This document shows, one piece after another, positions 29,321 through 37,231 of a DNA stretch of 64,000 bases. Positions within the stretch are counted from its first letter, which is position 1; each line of letters starts with the position of its first letter. Under the pieces are notes generated by a model, which worked only from the letters and a program-made list of their open reading frames with translations, had not been told where the DNA came from and ran no database searches. The translations under genes were made by a program, and so were the position numbers. This DNA comes from an uncultured Verrucomicrobiota bacterium (GTDB taxonomy: Bacteria; Verrucomicrobiota; Verrucomicrobiia; Limisphaerales; UBA9464), in NCBI GenBank assembly GCA_903907995.1, contig CAIVQH010000046.1, positions 62,001-126,000 of the forward strand, given 5' to 3'.

Positions 29321-31041
29321 TCACTGCAACTTCAGCCGGAAGAACGCGCGGTCGGAACTGGCGGCGTTGGTCAGCACCCGGCTGTTCCCGACCAGACTCA
29401 CGCCATTGGTCACCGCCGCCCAGGTTTCCAGGGCGGGGTCGGTGATGGTCTCCAGCCCCGCGTTGTCCGGCAATGCGGGCCAGGAAAGCACGGTCGCGTC
29501 TCGCTCCGGGGTCGCCGTGATCTGCAGGGCCAGCGGCAGGGTCAGGGTGACGGCCTCGGAGCTGATTCCATTCACCACCACGACCAGCGAATACGTTCCA
29601 GCTGGGGGCAACGCCTTCGGCAGCGTAAATTCCGTCGTGGCGGGTTTGTCGCCCGTCCTCACGCTGGTGCTGCTCCAGTTGAAGGTTCGGGCATAATAGA
29701 CATTGCCGGCGGCATTCGACAGGCGGACCAGCGGATAGTTGCTGTCCATCTGGGCATCATCGCCATAGGCCGCGCCTTCGGAGATGCCGTTCAGCAGCGT
29801 GCCGGTCAGATGATACGAGCCGTCGGCATTTCCGGACACGCCGGTGATCGTGGGCCGGGCGGCCGCCATGGGCACACCATCCGGCTGATAGACCCGGACG
29901 ATTTTGTCGTAGCTCGAATAGAGCACCATGCCATTGGGGAGATCGAGCATGCAGGCTTCGTAAGAGGCGTAATCCGCGGTCAGACCGGTGGGCGCGCGCG
30001 TCCCGTTAAACTCGTTCGTCACGGGATCGAACTCGTAGAACGTCGTCGGCCCCGGATACTGCACCACATCCATCTCATCCTTGAAGAGTGGCGGACTGAA
30101 GGCGCAAAGGATCTTGCCGTTGGGCAGCATCGCAGCGGGCGCATCGGCCGCCACCAATCCATCGGGAATGTCCGGGCCAGCCGTCCAGGCACCAGCGGCG
30201 GTGGTGCCCGAGGGCGTGTAGAAGACGGTAGGCCGGTGGCACCGAAAAACATCGCCCGCCCATCGGGCAGGAGCACCGCCGCTCCGATCTCCACGCCGAC
30301 CGTGTCGTAGATCGGGACCGGCACGGTGGCATCATTGACCCATCGGTTTTGCGCCGGGATGTAGCGCTCGGAATGGATGCTGGCGGGATCGATCGTCAGG
30401 ATGCTGTCGTCGGGCAGTTTGACCCAGCTCGCCTCGCCCTGGTCCGGATAGCCGACCCGGAAGAATTTCGGCCCGCTCGTCCAGCTGCCGGAAAGAATGT
30501 TATAGATCATCGATCCGCCCGTGATGCTGGCCCCGACCGGGGCCACGATGACATTGCCATTGGGGAGGATCTTGCAGGGGGAATCGTAAAAGCCCTGTTT
30601 CTCGCCAACCTCCGGTGAGTCTTTGGCCGGATCGAGCAGGGACTTGGGCACGACGATTTGCGTCCACGTGTTGCTCAAGGGGTTGTAAATCTCCGACTTG
30701 GCCACACCGCTGCCAAATTCCCCACCGGCAACGAGAACCCGCCCGTCCTTCAGCACACAGGACGAATAGTAATGCCGGGTGTCATGCATGGAGGCCAACC
30801 TGCTCCACGTACCGTTCACATAGTTTCCGTGGATGTCCGGAGTAAGCCGGTACCAGCCGGAATTGGTGTCCGAATCGGCGGCCATGACGGTCCCGTCGGA
30901 GAGCAGGAGCATCAGCGATACCGGGCCGGGCGCGGAACGCGTCACCGGCTTCCAGGTCCCCACGGCATTGGCGGGCAAAGACCAGATCCAGGCCATGACG
31001 CAGAGTCGCCAGAGGCGAAAAAAGAATCGGGTAAACGTCAT
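29321..31041 (-). pseudogene. Secreted kelch / galactose-oxidase-like beta-propeller, frameshifted
   Basis: From ATG 31041 a signal peptide (LWRLCVMAWIWSLPANA) leads into kelch-like blades, for example MHDTRHYYSSCVLKDGRVLV and GSGVAKSEIYNPLSNTW. Near 30230 the frame breaks: one base is missing after the codons for MFFGATG, and the other frame then continues with TVFYTPSGTTAAGAW. That part carries an Ig-like fold and a C-terminal domain common in Verrucomicrobial exported proteins (ATVLSWPALPDNAGLETI). With one base restored the protein is about 573 residues. No copper-oxidase active site was confirmed. It may be a true pseudogene or a sequence error. Confidence 0.8.
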
Positions 31042-31126
31042 GGGAGGCTCTCCATCACCGGTTGGTAACAGGAGGGCAGCCCCTTTGCCAATCCCAACCC
31101 CCTTGGTTTCTCCATCCGCGATGAGC

Positions 31127-31561
31127 CTATCCCACCAACGACCGCCGCCACACGTTCTGAACCTTCGTCATGCGGAAGCCGAGGGCATCGTAGAAACGGT
31201 TGCCTTCCAACCGCTCCGTTCGGCAGCGCACGGTGAGCAGCTTTGCCCCCTGCCCTTGCGCCCAGCTTTCGGCAGCTGAGATGAGCCGGCGTCCCGCCCC
31301 GTGCCGCCGCGCTGACGGCGCGACGACCAATCCGCCAATCTCTGCCGAGAGGTCCGACTCCAGCAACGGCCGCAGAAAAACGTGGAGCCAGCCGACGACC
31401 ACGCCCTCGTCTTCGGCCACAAAGACGGCGTTTTCGGGCGTGTTCAGAATGCGTTCGAGCCGGGCACAGATCACGGCCGAGTCGGCGGGATAGCCCAAAA
31501 CTGCTGTCAGCGCGGCGAACACGCTTCCGTCAGCCAGAGTCGCGAGGCGTGCCTTCATCAC
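31127..31561 (-). CDS. GNAT-family N-acetyltransferase
   Basis: 144 residues. The acetyl-CoA-binding motif A is visible in IGGLVVAPSARRHGAGRRLI (R/Q-x-x-G-x-G/A type), followed by AESWAQGQGAKLLTVRC and NRFYDALGFRMTK. The start overlaps the gmhB stop by 4 nt, so it is the last gene of a heptose-biosynthesis operon. The substrate is unknown. Confidence 0.9.
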   Translation of the reverse strand: MMKARLATLADGSVFAALTAVLGYPADSAVICARLERILNTPENAVFVAEDEGVVVGWLHVFLRPLLESDLSAEIGGLVVAPSARRHGAGRRLISAAESWAQGQGAKLLTVRCRTERLEGNRFYDALGFRMTKVQNVWRRSLVG

Positions 31562-32103
31562 CCCTGAGCCAGAATCCAGTCCGCTGCCGCCACCAGGTCG
31601 TCCACGATGACTGCGCCCGCCAGCTTCGCAGCCTCCTTGCGCTCGGTCTCCGCGCCATAGCCGGTACGGACGAGCAGGCTGGCGGCACAGCTGGCATTCC
31701 TGCCGGTCTCCACGTCGATGAGCTTGTCGCCGATCATGTAGCTGCGGGACAGGTCCACGCCGAACTCATCGCGCGCCTCGAAGAGCGACTGCGGTGAGGG
31801 CTTGCGGTTGCGGCTCGGCTGCTCCGGTGCCTCGGGCGAAAAGTAGATCCGGACAAACTGGATTCCGTGAGCGGCCAGCTCGGCATTCATCCGGGCATTG
31901 ACTGCATGCATGTCCGCCTCGGTGTAATAACCCCGGCCGATCCCGGACTGATTGGTGACGATAAAGAGCAGGAAGCCTGCGTCGGACAGCCGCCGCAGCG
32001 CCGGGCCGATCCCGGGGAACAGCTCCAGCTTGGCCGGATCGCTGAGATAGTGACGGTCCACATTGATGGTACCGTCGCGGTCGAGGAAAACGGCGCGCTT
32101 CAC
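31558..32103 (-). CDS. gmhB: D-glycero-D-manno-heptose 1,7-bisphosphate phosphatase-like (HAD)
   Basis: 181 residues from GTG 32103, which overlaps the kinase stop (GTGA). The HAD motifs are FLDRDGTINV (nucleophile Asp), IVTNQSGIGRGYYTEADM and the late MIGDKLIDVETG. The loop that in GmhB holds the zinc ligands (three Cys and a His before RKP) here reads YFSPEAPEQPSRNRKPSP, so the zinc site is absent. Acting after the heptose-7-phosphate kinase encoded just upstream, it would give heptose 1-phosphate for LPS core. Confidence 0.85.
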   Translation of the reverse strand: MKRAVFLDRDGTINVDRHYLSDPAKLELFPGIGPALRRLSDAGFLLFIVTNQSGIGRGYYTEADMHAVNARMNAELAAHGIQFVRIYFSPEAPEQPSRNRKPSPQSLFEARDEFGVDLSRSYMIGDKLIDVETGRNASCAASLLVRTGYGAETERKEAAKLAGAVIVDDLVAAADWILAQG

Positions 32104-33113
32104 CGATGGCCTCCGAAGCTCGCGAGCAGTTCGTCCGGCGACACGGTGGCCGTTCCGACCTTGCCGACGACGACCCCGGCGGCGTGGTTCGAAAAAATGG
32201 CCGCCTCGATCGGCGACGCGCCCGCCGCGATGGCCAGCGTGAAGGTCGCGATCACCGTGTCTCCGGCGCCGGACACATCGAAAACCTCCTGCGCGACCGT
32301 CGGGATGTGGAAGGGCTTGGCCCCGCGCTGGCACAGCAGCAGGCCCAGTTCACCCAGCGTGATGAGGAGCAGCGCCGGCGCCAGCTCGGCGAGCAGTTTG
32401 TCGGCGACCTTCATCAGTTGGGCGTCGGCGAAGGGATCGGGATTGCGGGTTGAGTCGGAGAGCCCGGCCAGCTCGAAGGCTTCCTTGCGGTTCGGCGTGA
32501 TCAGCGAGAGACCCCGCAGGTCCAGCTTGTGAACCGGCTTGGGGTCCAGACTGAGCCACTTGCCCTGCGTCCGGCAGCGTTCCTTGAGCGCATCGATCAG
32601 CGCCTGGGTGACGACGCCCTTGCCGTAGTCGCCAACGCTCACGGCATCGACCTGAGGCAGCAATGCATCGATGCGGCGAAGCAGCGCGGCAGTGGCCCTC
32701 GCATCGAGCTCACCCCGGGTCTCACGGTCCACGCGCACCACCTGCTGCTGATGGGCGACAATACGGGTCTTCGTGGCGGTGAAGTAGGCGGGCACGGCCA
32801 GCAGGCCACAGCAGCCCACCTGCTGCGCCTCGAGCAGCTTGCTGAGATGCCCCGCATTGGCGTCCTTGCCCACCGCGCCGAACAGTTCCGCCTGGCCGCC
32901 AAGCGAAGTAAGGTTACGGGCGACATTGGCCGCGCCCCCGGGCATGAAACTCTCGCGCTCGAACTCGACCACGGGCACCGGCGCCTCGGGCGAGATGCGG
33001 GTGACCCGGCCCCAGATGAACTGGTCCAGCATCACGTCACCCACGACGAGGGTGCGTGTCTTGGGCGCGGCCTGGAGCAATTCCCGCACCCGTTTCAAAC
33101 TGAGCGAACTCAT
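32100..33113 (-). CDS. D-glycero-beta-D-manno-heptose-7-phosphate kinase
   Basis: 337 residues, PfkB/ribokinase fold equivalent to the N-terminal domain of E. coli HldE. Key segments are VVGDVMLDQFIWGRVTRISP, the substrate-side PGGAANVARNL and the catalytic DVSGAGDTVIATF with its general-base Asp. No nucleotidyltransferase domain is fused, so a separate RfaE2 must exist elsewhere. It starts a kinase-phosphatase-acetyltransferase operon with 4-nt overlaps. Confidence 0.93.
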   Translation of the reverse strand: MSSLSLKRVRELLQAAPKTRTLVVGDVMLDQFIWGRVTRISPEAPVPVVEFERESFMPGGAANVARNLTSLGGQAELFGAVGKDANAGHLSKLLEAQQVGCCGLLAVPAYFTATKTRIVAHQQQVVRVDRETRGELDARATAALLRRIDALLPQVDAVSVGDYGKGVVTQALIDALKERCRTQGKWLSLDPKPVHKLDLRGLSLITPNRKEAFELAGLSDSTRNPDPFADAQLMKVADKLLAELAPALLLITLGELGLLLCQRGAKPFHIPTVAQEVFDVSGAGDTVIATFTLAIAAGASPIEAAIFSNHAAGVVVGKVGTATVSPDELLASFGGHR

Positions 33114-33208
33114 GCGCCGCGGACGCTACCGGGCGAAGGCACTTGCGGGCCAGTTCAGAAACGTCACCAACCGAGAGTTCAGCCCAGACGCGCCGTGGTC
33201 CCACTCAA

Positions 33209-33354
33209 GCCGGGAGGGCGCGGTTCCACCCGCGCCGTATATGCCTTCGCGCCAGGCAGGCACTGATTATCCCGGTGGCGCGACCAACGTCTCCGGTTTC
33301 ACCCGTGCCCGGCGAAGAAGGATATGGGCGCGGGCGGAACCGCGCCCTCCCGGG
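33209..33354. repeat. Long inverted repeat
   Basis: The left arm starts CCGGGAGGGCGCGGTTCC (33210) and the right arm ends GGAACCGCGCCCTCCCGG. The outer 28 positions differ at one or two bases and weaker pairing continues inwards for about 20 more. It fills the 305-bp gap between the heptose kinase and the ankyrin gene (33114-33418), in which no coding sequence is supported. Confidence 0.8.
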
Positions 33355-33418
33355 CGTCAGGGTTCGCGGATCCCTAAAGCGAATACCCCGGCCACGTCCC
33401 TTCAAGATAAGGTCAGGC

Positions 33419-34108
33419 TTAGGCCGCATTGCCGGCTAGTAAGCTAATGATCCAGGCGCTCCTCGCGCAATCCGACACGGACTTACCTTTGCCGTCCTTG
33501 AGCGCCTGGCTCACGCCCCGCGTGAGGAACTCCTGGATGATCCGCCGTTGGGCATCGCGGGCTTCTTTAGCCCCCGAGCCGCCCCGACCGGTGTCCTGCA
33601 CGGCGAGGTGAAACGGGGTGGACCCGCTCTGGTTGGGTCGCGCCGGATCGCTGCCCGACTCCAGGAGAAACGCCACCGCATCAGCGCATCGCGTTCGAAC
33701 CGCGCGATGCAGGGGCGTGGCTCCATTCTTGTCCGGCGTGCAGAGGTCGGCCCCTGCGCGGAGCAGGTGGCGAATCGTGCTCACCTGCCGTTTCGCATTC
33801 CACTCGGGGCCGGTGATGATGCCATCCGAGGCGTAGTGCAGCGGGCCACTTCGGCGATGGTTCATCATGGCATTGGGGTCGGCTCCGGCGGCCAGCAAGA
33901 GGTCGATGATTTCAACGCGGTAACCGGCCGCCGCAAGGTGCAGCGCCTTGTCCCCCGCGTAGAGCCAGTGAAAGATGGAGCTCCGGTAAAGCTTGGGCTC
34001 AGTGACGGTGCTGGTCGCGAGCCCGGCATCCGTCGCGAGGAGCGCTTTGACCTTCGCGCGGTTGTCGTCAACGATTGCCGCAAGGAGATTGGCAAGCGAA
34101 GGCTTCAT
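33419..34108 (-). CDS. Ankyrin-repeat protein
   Basis: 229 residues with about four ankyrin repeats, for example KALHLAAAGYRVEIIDLLLA, GADPNAMMN, GATPLHRAVRTRCADAVAFL and GSTPFHLAVQDTG. No signal peptide or membrane segment is seen, so it is probably cytoplasmic and mediates protein contacts. No partner is apparent; the genes to its left belong to an accessory block. Confidence 0.88.
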   Translation of the reverse strand: MKPSLANLLAAIVDDNRAKVKALLATDAGLATSTVTEPKLYRSSIFHWLYAGDKALHLAAAGYRVEIIDLLLAAGADPNAMMNHRRSGPLHYASDGIITGPEWNAKRQVSTIRHLLRAGADLCTPDKNGATPLHRAVRTRCADAVAFLLESGSDPARPNQSGSTPFHLAVQDTGRGGSGAKEARDAQRRIIQEFLTRGVSQALKDGKGKSVSDCARSAWIISLLAGNAA

Positions 34109-34268
34109 GACAGCAGGGGTTACACCGACGGCTCAGCTCAGTAAAGCCGTGAGCGGGTTCGTCGCGCTGACGGGTGGCACTTGCCGAATCGGAAAAGCGA
34201 TTCACCCCTCGTCAGGCAGGGTATTTTCGATCTGCGGACGAGCCATGTGTCAGGCGGCAATAATCTCA

Positions 34269-34613
34269 TCAACCGGCTCTCCAAATCCAATTCCGCATCT
34301 CGGCTGCACCGAAGGCGAGCGCGATAGCTGCGATGTGCCAAACAAGAACGTGACAGGCGACCCGTCGAAGCCTGCCGTCTCGGACGGCGCGGGACAGAAT
34401 CCATCCGATAAGCGGGAAATAAACCAACCCGACGGCGAGGTCCGGATAACCAGCAGCGCCCAAAGAATCGTAAGGGTGCTGCCACTGGCGCATGAACATG
34501 ACCACGAGAGCCTGCGGACAAACGACCCAGGTAAATGACTGCTGATACAACAACCCCAGCAGGCAAACCGGAATCATCAAGAATCCGCCGACAAGAAGGC
34601 GCGTAGATTTCAT
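34269..34613 (-). CDS. Small membrane protein, unknown function
   Basis: 114 residues with three predicted membrane helices (LLVGGFLMIPVCLLGLLY, LAVGLVYFPLIGWILS, VLVWHIAAIALAFGAA). I recognise no family. It is the last of three small minus-strand genes (with those at 34959 and 35775) separated by attC-like sequences, so it may be a gene-cassette protein. The gap 34109-34268 shows no gene or site. Confidence 0.7.
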   Translation of the reverse strand: MKSTRLLVGGFLMIPVCLLGLLYQQSFTWVVCPQALVVMFMRQWQHPYDSLGAAGYPDLAVGLVYFPLIGWILSRAVRDGRLRRVACHVLVWHIAAIALAFGAAEMRNWIWRAG

Positions 34614-34846
34614 CGGGACGTTGGCGCCTAGAGCCTATTTCTAATGTCGAAAAGAGCGAGGATGACGGGTTCGGCGAACGTAGGTAAGAAGCCGCGTTGG
34701 CGGCCTCCCGGGCCATAAGGTTGTGGCGGGACGGATCACTCCGTCAACCAGTCAACCGGTAGGGCCTCATGAAGCCATCACCCACAAGTCCCATCGGTCT
34801 GGATCTCCACTTCGAAACGATCACCGTGGCCCTCTCCGATTCCACC

Positions 34847-34900
34847 GGCCAACGTCCAAGATCAGCGCACGGCGCCTTTGGCTCCAGCGCCTGGTTAGGC
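34847..34900 (-). other. attC-like site downstream of the 2H phosphoesterase gene
   Basis: On the minus strand the 54 bp begin with the core-like GCCTAAC and end with GTTGGCC, close to the integron core pattern RYYYAAC...GTTRRRY. Between them an imperfect stem, GGCGC pairing with GCGCC, encloses a short loop, followed by GCTGATCTTGGAC, a typical attC left-arm sequence. It lies about 60 bp beyond the stop of the minus-strand gene at 34959, where a cassette attC should be. The rest of the 345-bp gap (34614-34958) shows nothing recognisable. Confidence 0.5.
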
Positions 34901-34958
34901 AATATTTGGCGCGGCATACGCAAGCGGTATGCTCGGAGCGACAATCAACACTCAGTGC

Positions 34959-35450
34959 TCAGCCTCCATGCAATCGGACCTTTCGCAAAACTGACCAGCG
35001 ATCTCCAGATGAAGACTGCTCAATCAAGCTTAGCTCATCAACGACAAGCTCGAGCGGCAACAACGACTCCGGCAGTAGAAATGAGGAAACGCACGGATTC
35101 TGATTTCGAGGATGAGCCAAAGTGAGGTGCGCTTCCGATCTTCTCGATGACGACGTTGCAAGCAGAGTGGCGCGCAACAACTCGTAACCGCTTAGATTTC
35201 GAGAACAACACAACAACAGGCCGTACTCACCCACCCTCTCGATACGATCGAAGGTGAGCTTGAGCGGCTCGCACGCCGTCGCCCGCGCAGTGATGTCGCT
35301 CCAGCTAACACCCGTGATCTCATCTTCTCGGCAGATCGTCACGTGAGCTGCGATAATGCTGGACTGTACCGGATCCAACTGCCGGCGTAATCGTTCGATT
35401 TCGATTGTGCGATCTGACGCGAAAAAGCCGGTGAGCTGCTGTCTAGCCAT
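34959..35450 (-). CDS. 2'-5' RNA ligase-like 2H phosphoesterase
   Basis: 163 residues with the two HxT motifs of the superfamily, AAHVTIC near residue 35 and AHLTLAHPRN near residue 114, which form the paired catalytic His/Thr sites. Members act on cyclic or 2'-5' phosphodiesters in RNA. The substrate here is unknown. It is a lone gene flanked by attC-like sequences, which fits an integron cassette. Confidence 0.85.
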   Translation of the reverse strand: MARQQLTGFFASDRTIEIERLRRQLDPVQSSIIAAHVTICREDEITGVSWSDITARATACEPLKLTFDRIERVGEYGLLLCCSRNLSGYELLRATLLATSSSRRSEAHLTLAHPRNQNPCVSSFLLPESLLPLELVVDELSLIEQSSSGDRWSVLRKVRLHGG

Positions 35451-35654
35451 GGGTCTATGCGCCTATCGTCGCGGGTGAGCCACCGCCAGCAACTGAAGGT
35501 GGTCTGGAAACTGCAAGCTCATGGCAATTGGCTCGAACCGATGGTTAGGCAGCGTGGCTCAGAATACGTGATGAAAGAATCCGCCAACCATGGCTAAACC
35601 AAATAACCGGAAAGCTGCTCGAGATGGGATTGTAGTTTTCATAATTCTTGATGT

Positions 35655-35730
35655 CGCCAACGCCCCAAGCTCAACGAGCCTGCGCACGGGAGGTGTTTAT
35701 TGCAACTGCGGCGCTCCCGCCGGGTTAGCT
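35655..35730 (-). other. Second attC-like site, downstream of the DUF1428 gene
   Basis: On the plus strand this reads CGCCAACGCCCCAAGCTCAA at one end and GGGTTAGCTG at the other, the same pattern as 34847-34900 (GGCCAACGTCCAAGATCAGC ... GGTTAGGC). It lies 45 bp beyond the stop of the minus-strand DUF1428 gene. The end boxes deviate from consensus, so recombination competence is doubtful. A further GGTTAGGC occurs at 35543-35550. The gap 35451-35774 holds no supported gene. Confidence 0.4.
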
Positions 35731-35774
35731 GCAGCGCAGGGTCGGACGCTGCGGTCATTCGTATTCCCTGCGGC

Positions 35775-36137
35775 TCAAACGTGAACCAGCGCCTTGAAGC
35801 CACCATAAGCCATGCGCTTGCAGTCGAAGAGGGCACCGGATGCGCCGCACATCGCGGCGAGTCGCGGGTCGGCCATGATCTTTTTGTTCACGGCGTCCCG
35901 GTGCTTGCGCGACTCGAAGACGACGTAGGCGAAGATGACGACCTCGCCCGGTTTCGACTTTGCCAGCTTGGGGAAAGCGACCATGCCCTTCACCTCCATG
36001 TCCTCGCCCACACATTCGCAGTATTCGAGCGCGCCGTGTTCGCGCCAGATTTTGCCGGCCTTGGTGGCGAGCTTCTTGTAGGCGGCGAGTTTGTCCTTTG
36101 TAACGGAGAGGACGAATCCATCAACGTATTGGCTCAT
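35775..36137 (-). CDS. DUF1428 family protein
   Basis: 120 residues starting MSQYVDGFVLSVTKDKLAAY. The pattern IWREHGALEYCECVGED, VFESRKHRDAVNKKIM and the end MAYGGFKALVHV match the DUF1428 family of dimeric alpha/beta-barrel (ferredoxin-like) proteins, whose biochemical role is not established. It is monocistronic, 56 bp from thiG, at the border of the accessory block. Confidence 0.88.
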   Translation of the reverse strand: MSQYVDGFVLSVTKDKLAAYKKLATKAGKIWREHGALEYCECVGEDMEVKGMVAFPKLAKSKPGEVVIFAYVVFESRKHRDAVNKKIMADPRLAAMCGASGALFDCKRMAYGGFKALVHV

Positions 36138-36193
36138 CGGGTGTGGGCTGGTTGTTTGATGCGGTACAGCAGTGAGGTTGCCGTGCTGGTGGC

Positions 36194-36976
36194 TCAGCCA
36201 AGGAAAGCCGTCAACGGGCTGGTCGGACTGGCGTGGTCAAGTGGTGCCCCCAGACCCAGCTCCCATGCCGTACGCCCTGCTTCCACAGCCTGCTTGAAGG
36301 CCACGGCCATGCGGTTGGCATCGCTCGCGACGGCGATGGCGGTATTTACGAGCACGGCGTCCGCGCCGAGTTCCATGGCCTCGGCGGCGTGGCTGGGCGC
36401 ACCGATGCCGGCATCCACCACCACCGGCACCGTGGCCTGCTCCAGGATGATGCGGATCTGGTCGCGTGTCTGGATGCCCCGGTGCGAACCGATGGGGGAG
36501 CCCAGCGGCATCACCGTGGCGCAGCCGGCTTCCTGGAGCCGCTTGGCCAGCACAGGATCGGCATTGATGTAGGGCAGCACCACAAAGCCCTCCTTCACGA
36601 GAATTTCGGCCGCCTTGAGCGTCTCGATGGGATCGGGCAGCAGGTAACGCGGGTCGGGGTGGATCTCCAGCTTCATCCACTTGGGCAGGCCGGCGGCCAC
36701 GGCGAGGCGGGCGAGGCGGACGGCTTCCTCGGCATTCATCGCGCCGCTGGTGTTCGGCAACAGCAGGTATTTCGCAGGATCGACGAACTCCAGGATGTTG
36801 GCGAAGGGATCCTTCTTGCCGCTCAGGTCGGCACGGCGCAGGGCCACGGTGACCATCTGCGTGCCGCTGGCGGCGAGGGCATCCCGCATGGCCTCGGGCG
36901 AGGGAAATTTCCCCGTGCCCAGAAACAGGCGGGATGTGAACTCGCGGCCGGCGATGACAAGCGGTCGTGCAGACAT
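36194..36976 (-). CDS. thiG: Thiazole synthase
   Basis: 260 residues from ATG 36976 ([20 protein letters not shown]); an upstream in-frame start adds seven atypical residues. ThiG condenses deoxyxylulose 5-phosphate, dehydroglycine and ThiS-thiocarboxylate to the thiamin thiazole. Typical segments are [14 protein letters not shown], the Schiff-base lysine region [32 protein letters not shown] and [20 protein letters not shown]. No other thi gene is adjacent, so it stands alone in this genome region. Confidence 0.95.
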   Translation of the reverse strand: MSARPLVIAGREFTSRLFLGTGKFPSPEAMRDALAASGTQMVTVALRRADLSGKKDPFANILEFVDPAKYLLLPNTSGAMNAEEAVRLARLAVAAGLPKWMKLEIHPDPRYLLPDPIETLKAAEILVKEGFVVLPYINADPVLAKRLQEAGCATVMPLGSPIGSHRGIQTRDQIRIILEQATVPVVVDAGIGAPSHAAEAMELGADAVLVNTAIAVASDANRMAVAFKQAVEAGRTAWELGLGAPLDHASPTSPLTAFLG

Positions 36977-37032
36977 GTGGCGGGAATTGAACAGCAAAGG
37001 CGCGAAGACGCGAAGAAGAACAATGGGGCGCG

Positions 37033-37116
37033 ATGAGCCAGTGAGCCAATGAGTGGGAAAGTGGGAGGGAGGGTGAAGCTCGGTGTTTCTCCCACCTGCT
37101 CAATCACTGGCTTACA
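37033..37116. repeat. Heptad-repeat hairpin between thiG and the U32 gene
   Basis: Tandem degenerate units built on TGAGCCA and GTGAGCC on the left meet an inverted copy on the right (CTCCCACC, then CACTGGCTTAC). TRAGCCAGTGA is shared by the two arms. It lies in the 255-bp gap between divergent genes (36977-37231). A run of CGCGAAG-type units lies just before it at 37002-37020. Confidence 0.6.
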
Positions 37117-37231
37117 CTTACTAAGCCGCCCGCCGCTGCCTCGTGAATAACCGCAACGCGTTCCACTTGGTGGTGGCGCGTTTTTGTTGTCTATTCCCCT
37201 CTGCTTGAGCACCGAAGCGTCCAACGTCGCC

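Noticed and set aside
34769-35125. A plus-strand 118-codon frame overlapping the 2H phosphoesterase gene
   Set aside because: Its first part translates an attC-like sequence and the rest is antisense to a gene with clear motifs.
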